Source: Leucocoprinus leucothites
Lineage: Eukaryota > Basidiomycota > Agaricomycetes > Agaricales > Agaricaceae
Assembly (NCBI GenBank): GCA_013368445.1
Contig: JAACJO010000026.1
Span: forward strand, 372,001 to 436,000
Direction: 5' to 3'
DNA: 64,000 nucleotides
The translations under genes were made by a program, and so were the position numbers. Positions 30,907 to 41,856 of this stretch are shown in pieces. A model generated the notes under the pieces. The model made no database searches. It was not told the origin of the DNA and saw nothing but the letters and a program-made list of their open reading frames with translations. How positions within the stretch are numbered: the first letter of the stretch is position 1; every line of letters starts with the position of its first letter.

Positions 30907-32703
30907 ATGTCTCTAGAGACAGGATTGGACAAGCTGCAGGCGCTCGAGGATGATATCTGTCGTCTGCAGGAGCGATGTAGCAGCCTTTTGTTAGACCAGA
31001 AGGCGATATTAACCTTCATCGAGTGCTATAAGGCACTTTTGTCGCCATTCAACAAGGTTCCATCCGATGTCCTGCGGGAAATCTTCTACCATTGTCTCCC
31101 AGTTGCCCACAACGCCATCACAAGCATCCACGAGCCACCGCTTTGTTTGGGACAGGTCAGCAGAAGATGGAGGGACATTGTGTACTCAACTCCAAAGCTA
31201 TGGACTTCACTACATCTGGTAGCCATTCCGTTGGATTCTCCCCCTTCACCCATTCAAAGAGCGTTACTGGACGCCATCGAGTCCTGGCTGTCCCGATCTG
31301 GCGCACTTACCCTCTCAATTTCCCTATATCATGATGTCCCATCACTCGTTGGAGAGAGGACGACAAACTCACAGGTCCAACCATTCCTCGACATCATTGC
31401 TCGCCATGCTCATCGATGGAAATCCGTTCACTTTACCTGTCGCGATGTCGATTGGATAGAGATGCTCGGCCAATTCCACTTCAGCGATGTTCCCATGCTC
31501 GAATATCTTCATCTTATCGATTATGAGCAGAGCTCAAGTTGGACGACTCCAGAAGAACCTGGTGTGATAACAGCCCTCGCTAGGGGTGATGGTATACTGC
31601 GGGCACCACGGCTGCATTCTTTGGCATTACCTAGCTATCTCGCCCACAATCTACAGGGTGATATGCAATGGCAGCACCTGACTGTATTGGATATCACGTA
31701 TAGGGTATTCTATCTCGACGAATTCGCCAAAATTGCGTCGCAGTGTCGAAATCTTATTGAATGCACAATTGCTTTCACTTATGCAACAAGCTCTTGGGAT
31801 GATGGAGCGTGGTTATCGTCATCATCCAACGCCTTTCTTCCTCCTTCATTCCCTTTCCTACTCGAGATTCCCTCGCTCCGTAGTTTGGCAATACTCGCAA
31901 AGCCTACCAACGACTATGCTGTTTGCGATTTGTTCGAGCGGATATCTACTCCTGCTCTGGTACATCTCACATGGGAACGATCCCTACACTCAAGCGAGGA
32001 ATCGTATGTAAGCTGGTTAGAGGAGAGGATGGTGCAAAGCCTCACGGTCTTCCTCAGCAGATTAATTGATCCACTCGAGGAGCTGGATCTCTCCTTAGAC
32101 CCTGTGACGGATCAGACCCTCGTTGATATACTGGTCCTTGTTCCGCAACTGAAGAGACTTGCGCTAGGAGGATCTCTACCTCCTCCCGAACCCGTTTCCA
32201 TATGGGCTCCCAGCGTGAGCCCGTGGCCTCGTTGCTATCTCGGTGATCTCATCCTGGATAAATTCACTCCTGGTATAAACGAGAATGGAGAGGTAGAATG
32301 GAAGGATAGTAGTGGCCTGACGGAGCACCGCGCCGTGGCATGCCTGTGTCCTAACCTTGAAGTCGTCCTTTTTCAGGGAGTTGTGTTCACGCATGGGCCT
32401 GTGACTAAATTCCTCCGATCTCGAACCTCGTCACACCGTCAGAATGGCATTGCACGGCTCCGAAAAGTTACCATTATTTTCAATTCCTGTATGTCGCAGC
32501 CAACTGAAATGTCAGAAGGGGAAGATGAGCATGTCATAGAGGCTGACCTGATGAGATTGGAAAGGGAAATGGAGATACAGATATATCTGGAGTATCGACC
32601 ACAGTCTACTGTTTTCATAGATCCTCCTCATTCATACTCTTCGTATGAGGGTATTATTTCAGCTATTGGTAATTCGTCATTCCAGCGGTTTTTCATCCAA
32701 TAA
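30907..32703 (+). CDS. F-box protein, copy E, start region lost
   Basis: An intronless frame of 598 residues from the first in-frame ATG. It enters directly into the coiled coil (LDKLQALEDDICRLQ), then the F-box-like core VPSDVLREIFYHCLP with GQVSRRWRDIVYSTPKLW, a leucine-rich body and a SFQRFF end. Upstream of the ATG the same frame stays open through LLVSKPQLRASY, a clear remnant of the family N-terminus, but meets a stop before any ATG. The ancestral start has therefore been lost and the protein is about 23 residues shorter. The F-box itself is intact, so function may remain. Confidence 0.85.
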   Translation: MSLETGLDKLQALEDDICRLQERCSSLLLDQKAILTFIECYKALLSPFNKVPSDVLREIFYHCLPVAHNAITSIHEPPLCLGQVSRRWRDIVYSTPKLWTSLHLVAIPLDSPPSPIQRALLDAIESWLSRSGALTLSISLYHDVPSLVGERTTNSQVQPFLDIIARHAHRWKSVHFTCRDVDWIEMLGQFHFSDVPMLEYLHLIDYEQSSSWTTPEEPGVITALARGDGILRAPRLHSLALPSYLAHNLQGDMQWQHLTVLDITYRVFYLDEFAKIASQCRNLIECTIAFTYATSSWDDGAWLSSSSNAFLPPSFPFLLEIPSLRSLAILAKPTNDYAVCDLFERISTPALVHLTWERSLHSSEESYVSWLEERMVQSLTVFLSRLIDPLEELDLSLDPVTDQTLVDILVLVPQLKRLALGGSLPPPEPVSIWAPSVSPWPRCYLGDLILDKFTPGINENGEVEWKDSSGLTEHRAVACLCPNLEVVLFQGVVFTHGPVTKFLRSRTSSHRQNGIARLRKVTIIFNSCMSQPTEMSEGEDEHVIEADLMRLEREMEIQIYLEYRPQSTVFIDPPHSYSSYEGIISAIGNSSFQRFFIQ

Positions 32704-33209
32704 TCATTAAATACTTACATATAAATAACTGTAGAATCACGGAGGGTTCGATCATTAGGTTATTATTGGAAATCGTGTGGTTTAATGCTTCGGTCACCAA
32801 TATCGAATCTAGGTCAATGAGGAGCCTGGTGCAAATCGTCGATGAGCGCTATCGTGGTGTCCTCGTTTATAAAAGTCCGTGGTTTTTCATTCATGAAACA
32901 AATTCAGAGTTTGAATGATATCTAACTCAGCTCGTCAAACCGATCGAACCCGAATCGGACAAAGCGGTGGCAATGGTAGAGAGGGTGCAATATCGAGGCT
33001 AGTGCCTATTGATGAGGACCTAAGCGAGGTAAGGGCGGAAGGGTGTCTACAGAAACGGAGCGTAATCGCCCGAGTAATGAACCGAACAAGCGCTGACTTT
33101 GCTCAGGCAATTGATATATCGGATGTCTTGAGGTCGCATCTTACGGGTGAATTTACAATTATCACAGGTAACGTCTGATGGAAGGGTAATATATTCTCGT
33201 TCTGAAAGG
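32704..33209. other. Intergenic, convergent 3' ends
   Basis: No supported gene. A chance frame at 32915-33178 lacks family features. Holds the 3' regions of copy E and of the ureohydrolase on the other strand. Confidence 0.45.
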
Positions 33210-34919
33210 CTAAACCGAAGCTAATGGGCCGTTCCTAAGAGCCGGAGGCTCGTCCATCTGCATCATGTTGAGGATATCATAAACAATATCCGCCGCCGCA
33301 ATTCCAGTAATGTCAGCTGCAAAGAGAATACATATATCAGCTTCCTACCGTCGGGAACGTTAGTTACACAATATACCATGATCATATGATGGCGAAACTT
33401 CGACGACGTCGGCACCACTAGTGAATCATGAGCCATGAAGCATCCAAGGTGAGGTGGTGAAAACTGACACTATGTTGAGTCCTGCGAGGCCACGAATTAA
33501 CCGTTTGACCTCTCGAGTTGTCCACCCTCCGACTTCTGGTGTACCGGCTATGAGAGTGTGGTATCAGCGACATATGCCATTAAAAAGATAAATCTACACA
33601 CTCCCAGGAGCCATACTGGGATCTTTGAGGTCTATTAGTACTCATTCTTAGTAGTAGACGCCGGAATGAGACTCACCTATCACGTCGATATCGACACTAG
33701 TTGCGTGTCATTATCTTGTTATAACAGTGCATATTGAAGAAGGAACGATCTCCATACCTCAAATATACAGGAGATTCGCCCACCCGTTTCCTGATATAGT
33801 CCAAGATTCTCGGCATGCCATAATCGTCTAGATCCTCAGCTGAGATGACTTGGAAACCGACCGTCTCATTGTCATAAGTAAAATCTTGGGGGCCCTGATG
33901 GCATCGTCAATAATGGGCGAATTTGAAGGTGATGCAACACTCACAAAAAGTCGAGTACGAATTCCAGCATGAACGGAGGTATTGGTCATCAGTCCTTCGC
34001 GTGCGGCTATCGCAAAAAATGTTCCATGAGTTATTTCTTCTTCGGGGGTGTCGCCAAAGAGGCTGGGGTCCCAAGTATCTGAGTAAACGAGGAAAATGGA
34101 ATTGGCGTTGGAGGTGAGCTTTGAGCGATATCCGAGGAAGTTACCTAGGTGGGCGTCAAAGTGAATTACCTATGTTGACGCTCGTGTCGGCCAAGCCAGA
34201 AGGGCGGTTCAGAATATTACCCACAGAGACTGGTCCGTAGACTTTATTTAACGATCTCAAGATGGGTAACACGATTGTATGGTCACCTCCAAGGGTCACG
34301 ATCCTTGGATGAGAATGTCCATCCTTGGCTAGTCCTCCTGTACGGTCCTTGTAGTCCGAGTTAACCCCTGTACCATTTCGAACTGAACGTTGAAGCAGGG
34401 TGGTATACGCAGTTTCCATCTGGTCGAGAGCTTTTGCAGGGTCGAAAGGCGAGACTGGCACCTAGGTAACTCCAGAAGTCAAGTTAGATTTTCAATAATA
34501 GCGAAGGGAACACTTACATCGCCACAGTCAAGAATCTTCGCGCCCAAGCCGCGAGGACTCGCCCCATAATTAAAGTCGTATGCATAATCGGACAGTCGCC
34601 TAGAACCAACCCGAATAGCGAATGGGCCAAATCTTGCTCCCGGTCTGAATGATGTCTTGGTATCGAATGGCATTCCAAAGACTGCTATGTCGAATCTGGT
34701 GTCGATGTTAAGGGGATTGGAGTCCAGGCATCGCTCATATTCCATGTGCATGAAGCTGAGTGGGCCTGTGTATTCAAGATCATCTTGAGATCCGTATTTT
34801 GAGCTCCAAGGCTCCTGAGCGACATTTGAATCGGATTTGCGAGTCGCAATGTCAGAAGTTGGGGATGTGGATGAGAAGGCGGTCTGAACAAGGAGCACCA
34901 GGATGGGTTGGATCAACAT
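33210..34919 (-). CDS. Secreted agmatinase-type ureohydrolase with micro-exons
   Basis: Ten exons on the minus strand: 34919-34518, 34461-34225, 34169-34145, 34078-33945, 33894-33758, 33696-33677, 33622-33602, 33547-33469, 33417-33377, 33316-33210. They sum to 1203 nt, giving 400 residues. A signal peptide (VLLVQTAFS region) is followed by the ureohydrolase fold. The binuclear Mn ligands are all present: GGDHT, DAHLD, VDIDVIDP. HGTFF, the agmatinase segment after the DAHLD motif, is also present. The family hydrolyses agmatine or related guanidino compounds to urea and an amine; the exact substrate is not readable from sequence. Exons of 25, 20 and 21 nt carry or flank the metal motifs. The signal peptide is unusual for agmatinases in general but seen in fungal forms. 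Confidence 0.87.
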
Positions 34920-35252
34920 GCTGCGGTTCAGTCAGAGAAGATGTTCAAAGACAGAATATATGGTTAAGGAAGTGATATTCATCGATTGCGCGCTAGCTGA
35001 GGCGATGGCCGCAGTCCAATGAAGCAGAGTTAATTCAGTCTGAAATGCGAGTGACGTAATTATAATATTTCCCACGCTTAGCCTGTTCATGAAGCAACTC
35101 AAGCACGAGGCGTCATTAGTTCATTGATGAGAGTCCGAATTCAGAATTTTCCACGACTCATTGGCAATTGCTGTGGTGTTGCTGTGGTCCACTTCTTCCA
35201 GCTGCCTTTTCTTCTCGTCCTCTTACCCTCAGTTAGATCCGCTTGTGCTCCA
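34920..35252. other. Divergent promoter between ureohydrolase and NACHT genes
   Basis: No independent gene. An in-frame ATG at 35127 would extend the NACHT protein by 42 residues, including a hydrophobic run; see that entry. Confidence 0.4.
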
Positions 35253-37822
35253 ATGAACTCTACATCCTCATCTTCGTCATCGTTTTCTGAAGGCCCTTTG
35301 GGACCCGAAGAATCTCGCATTCTCAGCAACAACGAATCACTTCTTATACCAGAAAATCCTGCGGGTCGTTCTCTCGATCAGCCAGTATCGGTGAGTTGTT
35401 TCCACGATTTCCTACCTACCATCCCTTACTCATATCTCTTAAGACTAGGACCAAACGTCGGTTAAGCAACACGGATGAGGATTTACTGCCAAGGAAGCGT
35501 GCACAGGCAATTGAACCGGCATATGTGCCTTTCTTGACTCCAAGGACTCTTCCCACATATAATGAGGGCACGTCCTTTCAGGGCGCTCGCGATTTCATTC
35601 TCAAGAATCCAAGCTTTGTGAGCACGACACAAAACGTGTATTCTCAAGGTCACGACTCACTTGAAGGTGAAGTGCTTAACTCTACCCTGGACGTCTACTC
35701 ATCATTTTGCGACAAGTCTTCCGATGGCTGCGGGAGTATATCATGCAAGGAGCCGAGTTCGATTCATCTGAGCGTGACCCTCCTCCTCGATGTCATCCAG
35801 AGACTCGAACCACCATACTCCAGCGTGCTAATGACTGGATTGACAACCTTCTGCCACATGAACAGATCCTCTGGATTCGTGGCCCCGCCGGTGTTGGAAA
35901 GTCAGCCATCGTTCAAACACTAGTCGAGGGACTATCGAAGTCCCATCGCCTAGGCGCCAGCCTGTTTTTTTCAAGGACAGAAAGACGCTCGAACCCCCTC
36001 CAAGTCTTCCCAACCCTTGCCTACCAGCTCGCAACTCAGGATATAAACTATCGCACTTATCTCACGGAGCTCATGTGTGTCAATCCACGATCTCTCGAAA
36101 AAGCCATGAGCGCGCAGTTTCATCTCCTCATTCTCGAACCATTTGCTCGGCGCAAATTACGAGAGGGTCAACCTCATCTCCTTGTCGCTATCGACGGTCT
36201 CGATGAGTGCGAGGGCGAACAAAATCAGGACAAACGTGGGCAGACCCAGTTACGTGGTCGAAACAGCGATCGAGTTCAGTGCGCGATTGTACAGCTCATC
36301 AGCGATTTTGTCCGTAATAACCCTTCCATTCCCTTGCTTTGGATCATTGCGAGCCGCCCAGAGACCCATCTCTCAGCTGTGTTTGCAGAGGACGAAGTAG
36401 TGGGAACTTTCTGGGAGGAAGACGTTCCTGTCGACTCTGATGAAGCATGTCGCGATGTCGAGATCTTCTTGCATAACGAGTTCAAGAAGATCCGCAAACA
36501 CTATCCTAATCTCATCACCCAAACACCATGGCCAAATAGTGGCGATTTCCTCCAAATCACCAAAGCCGCTTCGGGACTTTTTGTATTCGCTGAAGTCGTT
36601 GCCCGGTTCATTGACGATCCCCAGGTGAGAAATCCTATTGCTCATTTGGACTATGTACTCGCTGCGCTCTCGCGATTTCCGGGAAACGTCTCTCGCCAAA
36701 ATCCACTTGCCGCACTGGATGCTATATACACTGCTATTCTCGCTCGGGTACCAGCGGAGGTTGTTGAGACGACAAAACAACTCCTCACAACAATCGTATT
36801 CCACCAACGCCTCAATATATCCCCTTCTCCCCTGAACGAAATTAGGAGGATCTTGAATCTCTCCTTGAATGACGCTATCGTTGCGTTAGATAAACTCCCC
36901 TCGGTCATATATTTCTCTCCCAGCAGATATCTCGATAATGCTTGTCCTCGTTTTTACCACGCCTCTTTCCCGGATTTCCTCAGGGACAGGTCAAGGTCCC
37001 ACGGTTATGCCGTCGGAAGACATGTCGTGAAGGAGAAACTGCTTGAGGTATGCCTCCCTGGTATGCGGAGTGAGTGATCGCTTCTTTTCAAGAAACAGAT
37101 TGTTCGGTTCTGATACGCACAGATCGACTGCCACTAGACATGACTGGTGCCCTTACACATCTGTTTGGAGTAGATCAGTGGTCTGAGCGCGAATCGTACA
37201 TTCTGCTGCGGGAAATCTTGAAGGCCGTTTCACCAACCGGTGTCTCATCTATCTTATTTCTACAGCTAAGATGCCCCATCTCGAACAGTGGACTTCAGTC
37301 ATACCTCAAGAGTCTCGATTTCCACTACTTGTTGCGAAGTAGTAGTCTGTCTGATAAATTCGACTTATTGGATCTCTCGGAAAAGAAGGTATTCCTGCTT
37401 TCCATTCCTGTACTTCCGTGGTTGTTGAACTCCTATTTAAGAGCTTTCCTGTCGATGAACTGCAACGTCGAGGGGTTTTATCCTTGACCACCATCTCTGC
37501 CCTTGGGATCAGTCACGATGACCTTCTAGAAGCACAATGTTACTGGACGCGATACTCTTTGTATCTTAATCTTGGCCACGACAAGGGATCTAATTTTTTT
37601 TGGGCGAGGCATAAACCTGTATGGTCAGGATCCTCCGCTGACCACACCCAGCGACGTACTTTAAAGCAAGCGCTTGCCGACCTAATTTCTGAATTTCCTT
37701 CAAAGGAGGTGTTACTGTGGGGTTACGATTGCAGGGGAAGGTGTGCAACGTTCCACAGAGATGTTCTGTTGGCGGGCCGATGGATGGAGGTATATATATT
37801 TAATTTTGAGACTTCTCTGTAG
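35253..37822 (+). CDS. NACHT-domain NTPase (NLR-like STAND protein)
   Basis: Exons 35253-35390, 35444-35666, 35717-37069, 37123-37338 and 37386-37822 sum to 2367 nt, giving 788 residues. After a Ser-rich N-terminus comes the pre-NACHT stretch GAEFDSSERDPPPRCHPETR common in agaricomycete NACHT proteins, Walker A GPAGVGKSAI, Walker B LLVAIDGLDEC, and the FYHASFPDFLRDRSRS signature that usually closes this module. The C-terminus is not a recognisable WD40 or ankyrin array; exons 4-5 are the least certain part and could instead be decayed. STAND NTPases of this type act in fungal non-self recognition and programmed cell death. A longer start at 35127 would add a possible membrane segment. Confidence 0.78.
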
Positions 37823-38768
37823 ATGAGGTACCGCTTATCCGAATTCCGAAGTTCTACCTAGATTTCGTAAAGTTAACGACTGGTGCATTATGTAGTTTGT
37901 CTTTACTTAAATCTGTTTAGTTTCTAGCTTTTATGCCCGAGCTTGAATACAATAAGAGCAGAACACTCAATTCAGTGCACTTAACTTTGAAATCTGAAAC
38001 AGAAGGCGACAGGCATAAATCCAGCTCATACTCATTGCTCGAGAAATTCCAACAGTCGCGTCGCAAATCGGCATATCGTTAGAGGCTCCATCTCAGACAA
38101 GTAACTTCAGTTGGTCCTTAGAAATCTTGATTTCCAAGAGACGGCTAATATGCTAACCTCAGAACGTTTATCCACGACTTAGCCTTTGAGACAGATATAG
38201 AATAAGAAGAGTCTTAGGGTTGGGGGTGTAGGATGGAGGTCATAGATCAATAACTTGAAGGAACAGGGAATATTAGATTACAACACCAAAGTCCATGTAG
38301 TATATTCACTAAAAGAAAGTCGATAAAGCGACATTAAATAATGGTTCGTCAACGAGGGCACTACCAACGAAGATGACGACAGTCCTACAGATAGGGAAAG
38401 CAGGTGCGACAGATATGTATCTATGTATATGATCGGGAAAAGAGCTAATTATTCAGACATGGATTGACAGAGTGCAACACCAGACGATGGTACCTGGGTA
38501 TGTTACACGAGGTGGTAAAAATAAAAGTCCGGTATTTTATGCCGTGAAGGTGATGGGATCAATGCATGGCGGTGAAAGAAGTCCATGTCAAGAAATTGTG
38601 CGAGAACTATATACCGAGGATCGACGAGGGTATGAATGGATGGAGTGTTTGGATAGGAATTCTCAACGAGAGCGATATTGACGATGAGTGACGACGAGCA
38701 GGGAAAGAATATGGGAGTTTTTCGGGAGCAGCGAGCGAGCGGTGCACTGCCGGCGTGCGGCTCCCGTA
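37823..38768. other. Intergenic, no supported gene
   Basis: AT-rich in places. Frames at 38472-38865 on both strands lack family features. Holds the 3' ends of the NACHT gene and the KNH-like gene. Confidence 0.45.
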
Positions 38769-39425
38769 TCATGATATTGTCCACGCACCACCGGCGGCCA
38801 TGGAGATTAGAGTCACCAAAATCATGGCTAGCAGTTCTCTCGAGCCGGGAATGAGTGCACTCCACCCTCCAACAGCACCGTTATGTTGTAGTGCAGGGAA
38901 CGTCGTTGCGAAGAGCCTGGTGGGATCCGGTGTTCCACTCACGGTGACCGTCGGTACGGCATTGTTTGGTGATGGTCCTCGGTCGGTTGGACTGCTTCCA
39001 GCGGAGATGACGGAGAATCGGGATGAGGTGGCGTGTATAATGCCTTGCGTGGAGTTCATGAGTATGAGGAAGTAGTCGTCTCCCGTCGGAACGTCTTGTA
39101 GGAAGACGTTGATGGAGTTTTGTTGCGCGGGTACGTTCAATGCAATGAGAAGTAGGCCATCGGTACTCAACCGAGCCATTTCGACATCAAAGCCGCCTAT
39201 TCCATCTAGAAGGCCTTTTTGCCACTGTATGAGATTCGCTTGATTGTTCACCCATTGAGAGTCGCGGTGTGGCTCTGATACGACAAAGTACGCTACAATA
39301 CGAGTGAGTAATAGCTCCAGGAGACGCAATGTTAAGAGAGAACATGTACCTGATACCGCAGTCATAAGGAAATTGAAGAGAATACATGCTGAGAAGAATG
39401 AACGGAGTAATCGTGGCAAGGACAT
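38769..39425 (-). CDS. Kre9/KNH-domain cell-surface protein, probably GPI-anchored
   Basis: Exons 39425-39350 and 39292-38769 (57-nt intron) give 199 residues. A signal peptide (residues 1-25) is followed by a Kre9/KNH-type (PF10342) domain with SEPHRDSQWVNN, LIQWQKG and a final GDDYFLILMNSTQGIIHATSSRFSV-like segment broken here only for length. A Ser/Thr/Pro-rich linker (about residues 130-165) leads to a hydrophobic C-terminal tail (LLAMILVTLISMAA), which is the pattern of a GPI-attachment signal. Expected location is the plasma membrane or wall. It is only distantly related to the small protein at 15811-16389, which lacks the tail. Confidence 0.78.
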   Translation of the reverse strand: MSLPRLLRSFFSACILFNFLMTAVSGTCSLLTLRLLELLLTRIVAYFVVSEPHRDSQWVNNQANLIQWQKGLLDGIGGFDVEMARLSTDGLLLIALNVPAQQNSINVFLQDVPTGDDYFLILMNSTQGIIHATSSRFSVISAGSSPTDRGPSPNNAVPTVTVSGTPDPTRLFATTFPALQHNGAVGGWSALIPGSRELLAMILVTLISMAAGGAWTIS

Positions 39426-40164
39426 GTATTTCAGAAGCGGGCAAGGTCCTGCCTTAAGCTGAAGGTGAGAGGAAGAGGATAACGGAGGGAGCGAATGACC
39501 GGTGGCGATTTTGAGAGCGCCCTGTTGCAGTCGTCGAGGCAGATGGCAGCTGAATTTGACAGCGACTCGTCTTTGGAGGTGTGCGCCCGTCCACCATCCG
39601 GCACGTGATCACGGCGCGAACATGCCGCATCACATTAACTGATCAGGGCCCGCCTGATTCCCACCAAACCTATCCATAGGATAAGATCACGTAACAGGTT
39701 CGTTCTACTGTCTGAAGTGGTTGACTCATATCGCCATGGCTTCCAGCTCGTAATCTGTATGTAGCCTCTGGAAACGTTGCCTGCCCCTGCGTGTTTTCAA
39801 TAACGGGAGATGCGGCCATAGATTTCGGGGGAAAAACCCAAATAAATATGTAGGAAATCAGAGAGGGTACGAGCTCTAACAGTCGTTTCAAGGGGCAGTG
39901 CTGAACATTTTTAGCACAAAATACACGCCACTACCAACCAGTCTGTATCGTGGGCATCAGATACGACGGAATGAGCGTATAGAGACGGTGAACCCAAATC
40001 TAGCCTGACGATACGTAGGGTGGATTGAGGATTTAATGCCTTATGAGATATAAAAGAGGGGAATAATCTTATTACGGCTATTTAGGACGATGAGGCCAGT
40101 ATTATCCGTAATAACTTAACTCGAACCCGGAAAGACGATCGTGCTACCGCGAGCGAACAAGTAC
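39426..40164. other. Intergenic, no supported gene
   Basis: No convincing frame. Contains the promoter of the KNH-like gene and the 3' region of the HsbA-like gene. Confidence 0.45.
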
Positions 40165-40878
40165 CTAAGCATACGCAGCGATTGCGGTAACAAATGCAGC
40201 GGCAATCTCGGCTCTAAGAGATGTTGCTTCATCCAACAAGTCGGCCTGCAAGTAAGAAATCATCAGCAAACGCAATGGCAAGGCACTAAACCGGGGGTTT
40301 TACACACAGGAGCGCGTGCGATCAAATCGTCCCCGAGGGCCAGTGTGCTCGTATTCAAAGCTTTGAGATCTTGTTCAACGAGAGCTGAGAGTCCAGAGAT
40401 AGGAAGAGCATCGATGGCAGATTTCTTGGTTACGATGTCAGTGAGACCATTCTCGATAACAGGCTTGGCGTCGATGACGGCATCGAGGATGCTAGCCGCG
40501 TCAGCCTCGGATACCGGAAGGGGAACGGTCTGAAAGATACAAGCGTGAACGAATGGAAAATTGTATGAGCTATTAAAGAATTAAACCTCTACGTCGCTCG
40601 TGGTCTTGTTGAGCGCAGAAACTGTGTTCAAGGCTTGTTGATGTATAGCCTATATAGATTTAAGATTAGAAACATATTCTCCGTGAGGGCCTTTGAATCA
40701 TGTTACTGACTAAAGCCTGGGCGAGCGATCCTCCTGTAGTAGGAAACGAGTCGATGGCGTTCTCAAGAGTGACTGCTTGAGCTTTAGCGGCTGCGATATC
40801 ATCGAGGACGTTCTGGACGGTAGCGCCGAGGGCGACAGTAATAACGGAAAGAAAGGCAGTAATGGACTTGAGTTGCAT
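40165..40878 (-). CDS. Hydrophobic surface-binding protein A (HsbA) family
   Basis: Four exons (40878-40711, 40649-40587, 40529-40308, 40245-40165) total 534 nt, giving 177 residues. The N-terminal 18 residues are a signal peptide (ITAFLSVITVALGA), followed by a helical domain with regularly spaced Ala/Leu/Val and DI.AAK and ...IDSFPTTGGSLAQAL segments typical of HsbA (PF12296-type). There are no cysteines, so it is not a hydrophobin. Known HsbA proteins bind hydrophobic surfaces and can recruit polymer-degrading enzymes. A TATAAAT at about 40921-40915 on the minus strand lies about 40 bases before the ATG and suggests a strong inducible promoter. Confidence 0.85.
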
Positions 40879-41856
40879 AATGAATGAATGTGATACTGGC
40901 TTGGAATATGGTGCATTTATAACCCATGAGAAGGCGAAGACGGCCAGATGATGCGATTAGAGGCGTTCATTAATTATGCTTGCGTGACCTTGGTCCTTGT
41001 GCAGCGACGCAAGGTGCCATAGAAAAAGGCATAGTTGTGGGAGCGTTGAATTCAAAAATAACGGCGAGGAAGGTGGTCAATTGACTTAAAAACTCCTGGG
41101 ATGATCAATTGATGTGCTCAAGTTGACGCACCCATGTGTTCCATCCAGACCCGCGAAGATAGATGGTGCAGATGATCATCAATCATCTGTTGGCTACCGA
41201 GAATCTCATGCTCCGTGACGAACAAAGATGGTAGTGGTTCGACAGAGCCTAAACCATCGTGAGTTAATAAGAATCAAGGAAATCAAAGGAACTCTCGAAG
41301 GTGCATTGTTTCATGTGGTTGTGTGCGAAAGAGAGCGGTAAGATGTGATCAATGCTAGAAGCAGGAGTCGACCGCCCGGAGACTGCCCCGTCGGCAACGA
41401 GTGATTAGCTCTGTACTTCAGACTCCGCATGATCCGACTTTTCGGCGAGCCCCAGTTCTGGAGGCTCTCGACATGGCTAGTTCAGCCATCTAAGTACTAA
41501 TCCTGCCAACTACCAATCCTGCCAACTCCTCCTCAACATGTAATAATCGGTATTGTATATTTCTCTATGGAGAGTACCGGAATTGACATCCTCTTTGACT
41601 TAGCTATCCCACGGAAGTGCAAGCATACTCGCGATGTCATCCTGAATATGCGCCAGCAGTGTTGTCTGCGACGAACTTCCTGGCAGCATTGATTCGTACA
41701 ATGTAAAATCCAAGGTTTAAACGAAATCATCATTCTATTCTACTGATCGCAGATAGCCTGGGACGATTCATCCACACCCTATAATACATACCGGAAATCG
41801 CGGTTCTGTACATCAGTGAGGTCTAGAAATTCCTGGAAAGTTGAGATTTGTAAGCC
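40879..41856. other. Intergenic, no supported gene
   Basis: No convincing frame. A short direct repeat (ATCCTGCCAACT twice, near 41500-41527) is the only structure noticed. Confidence 0.45.
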
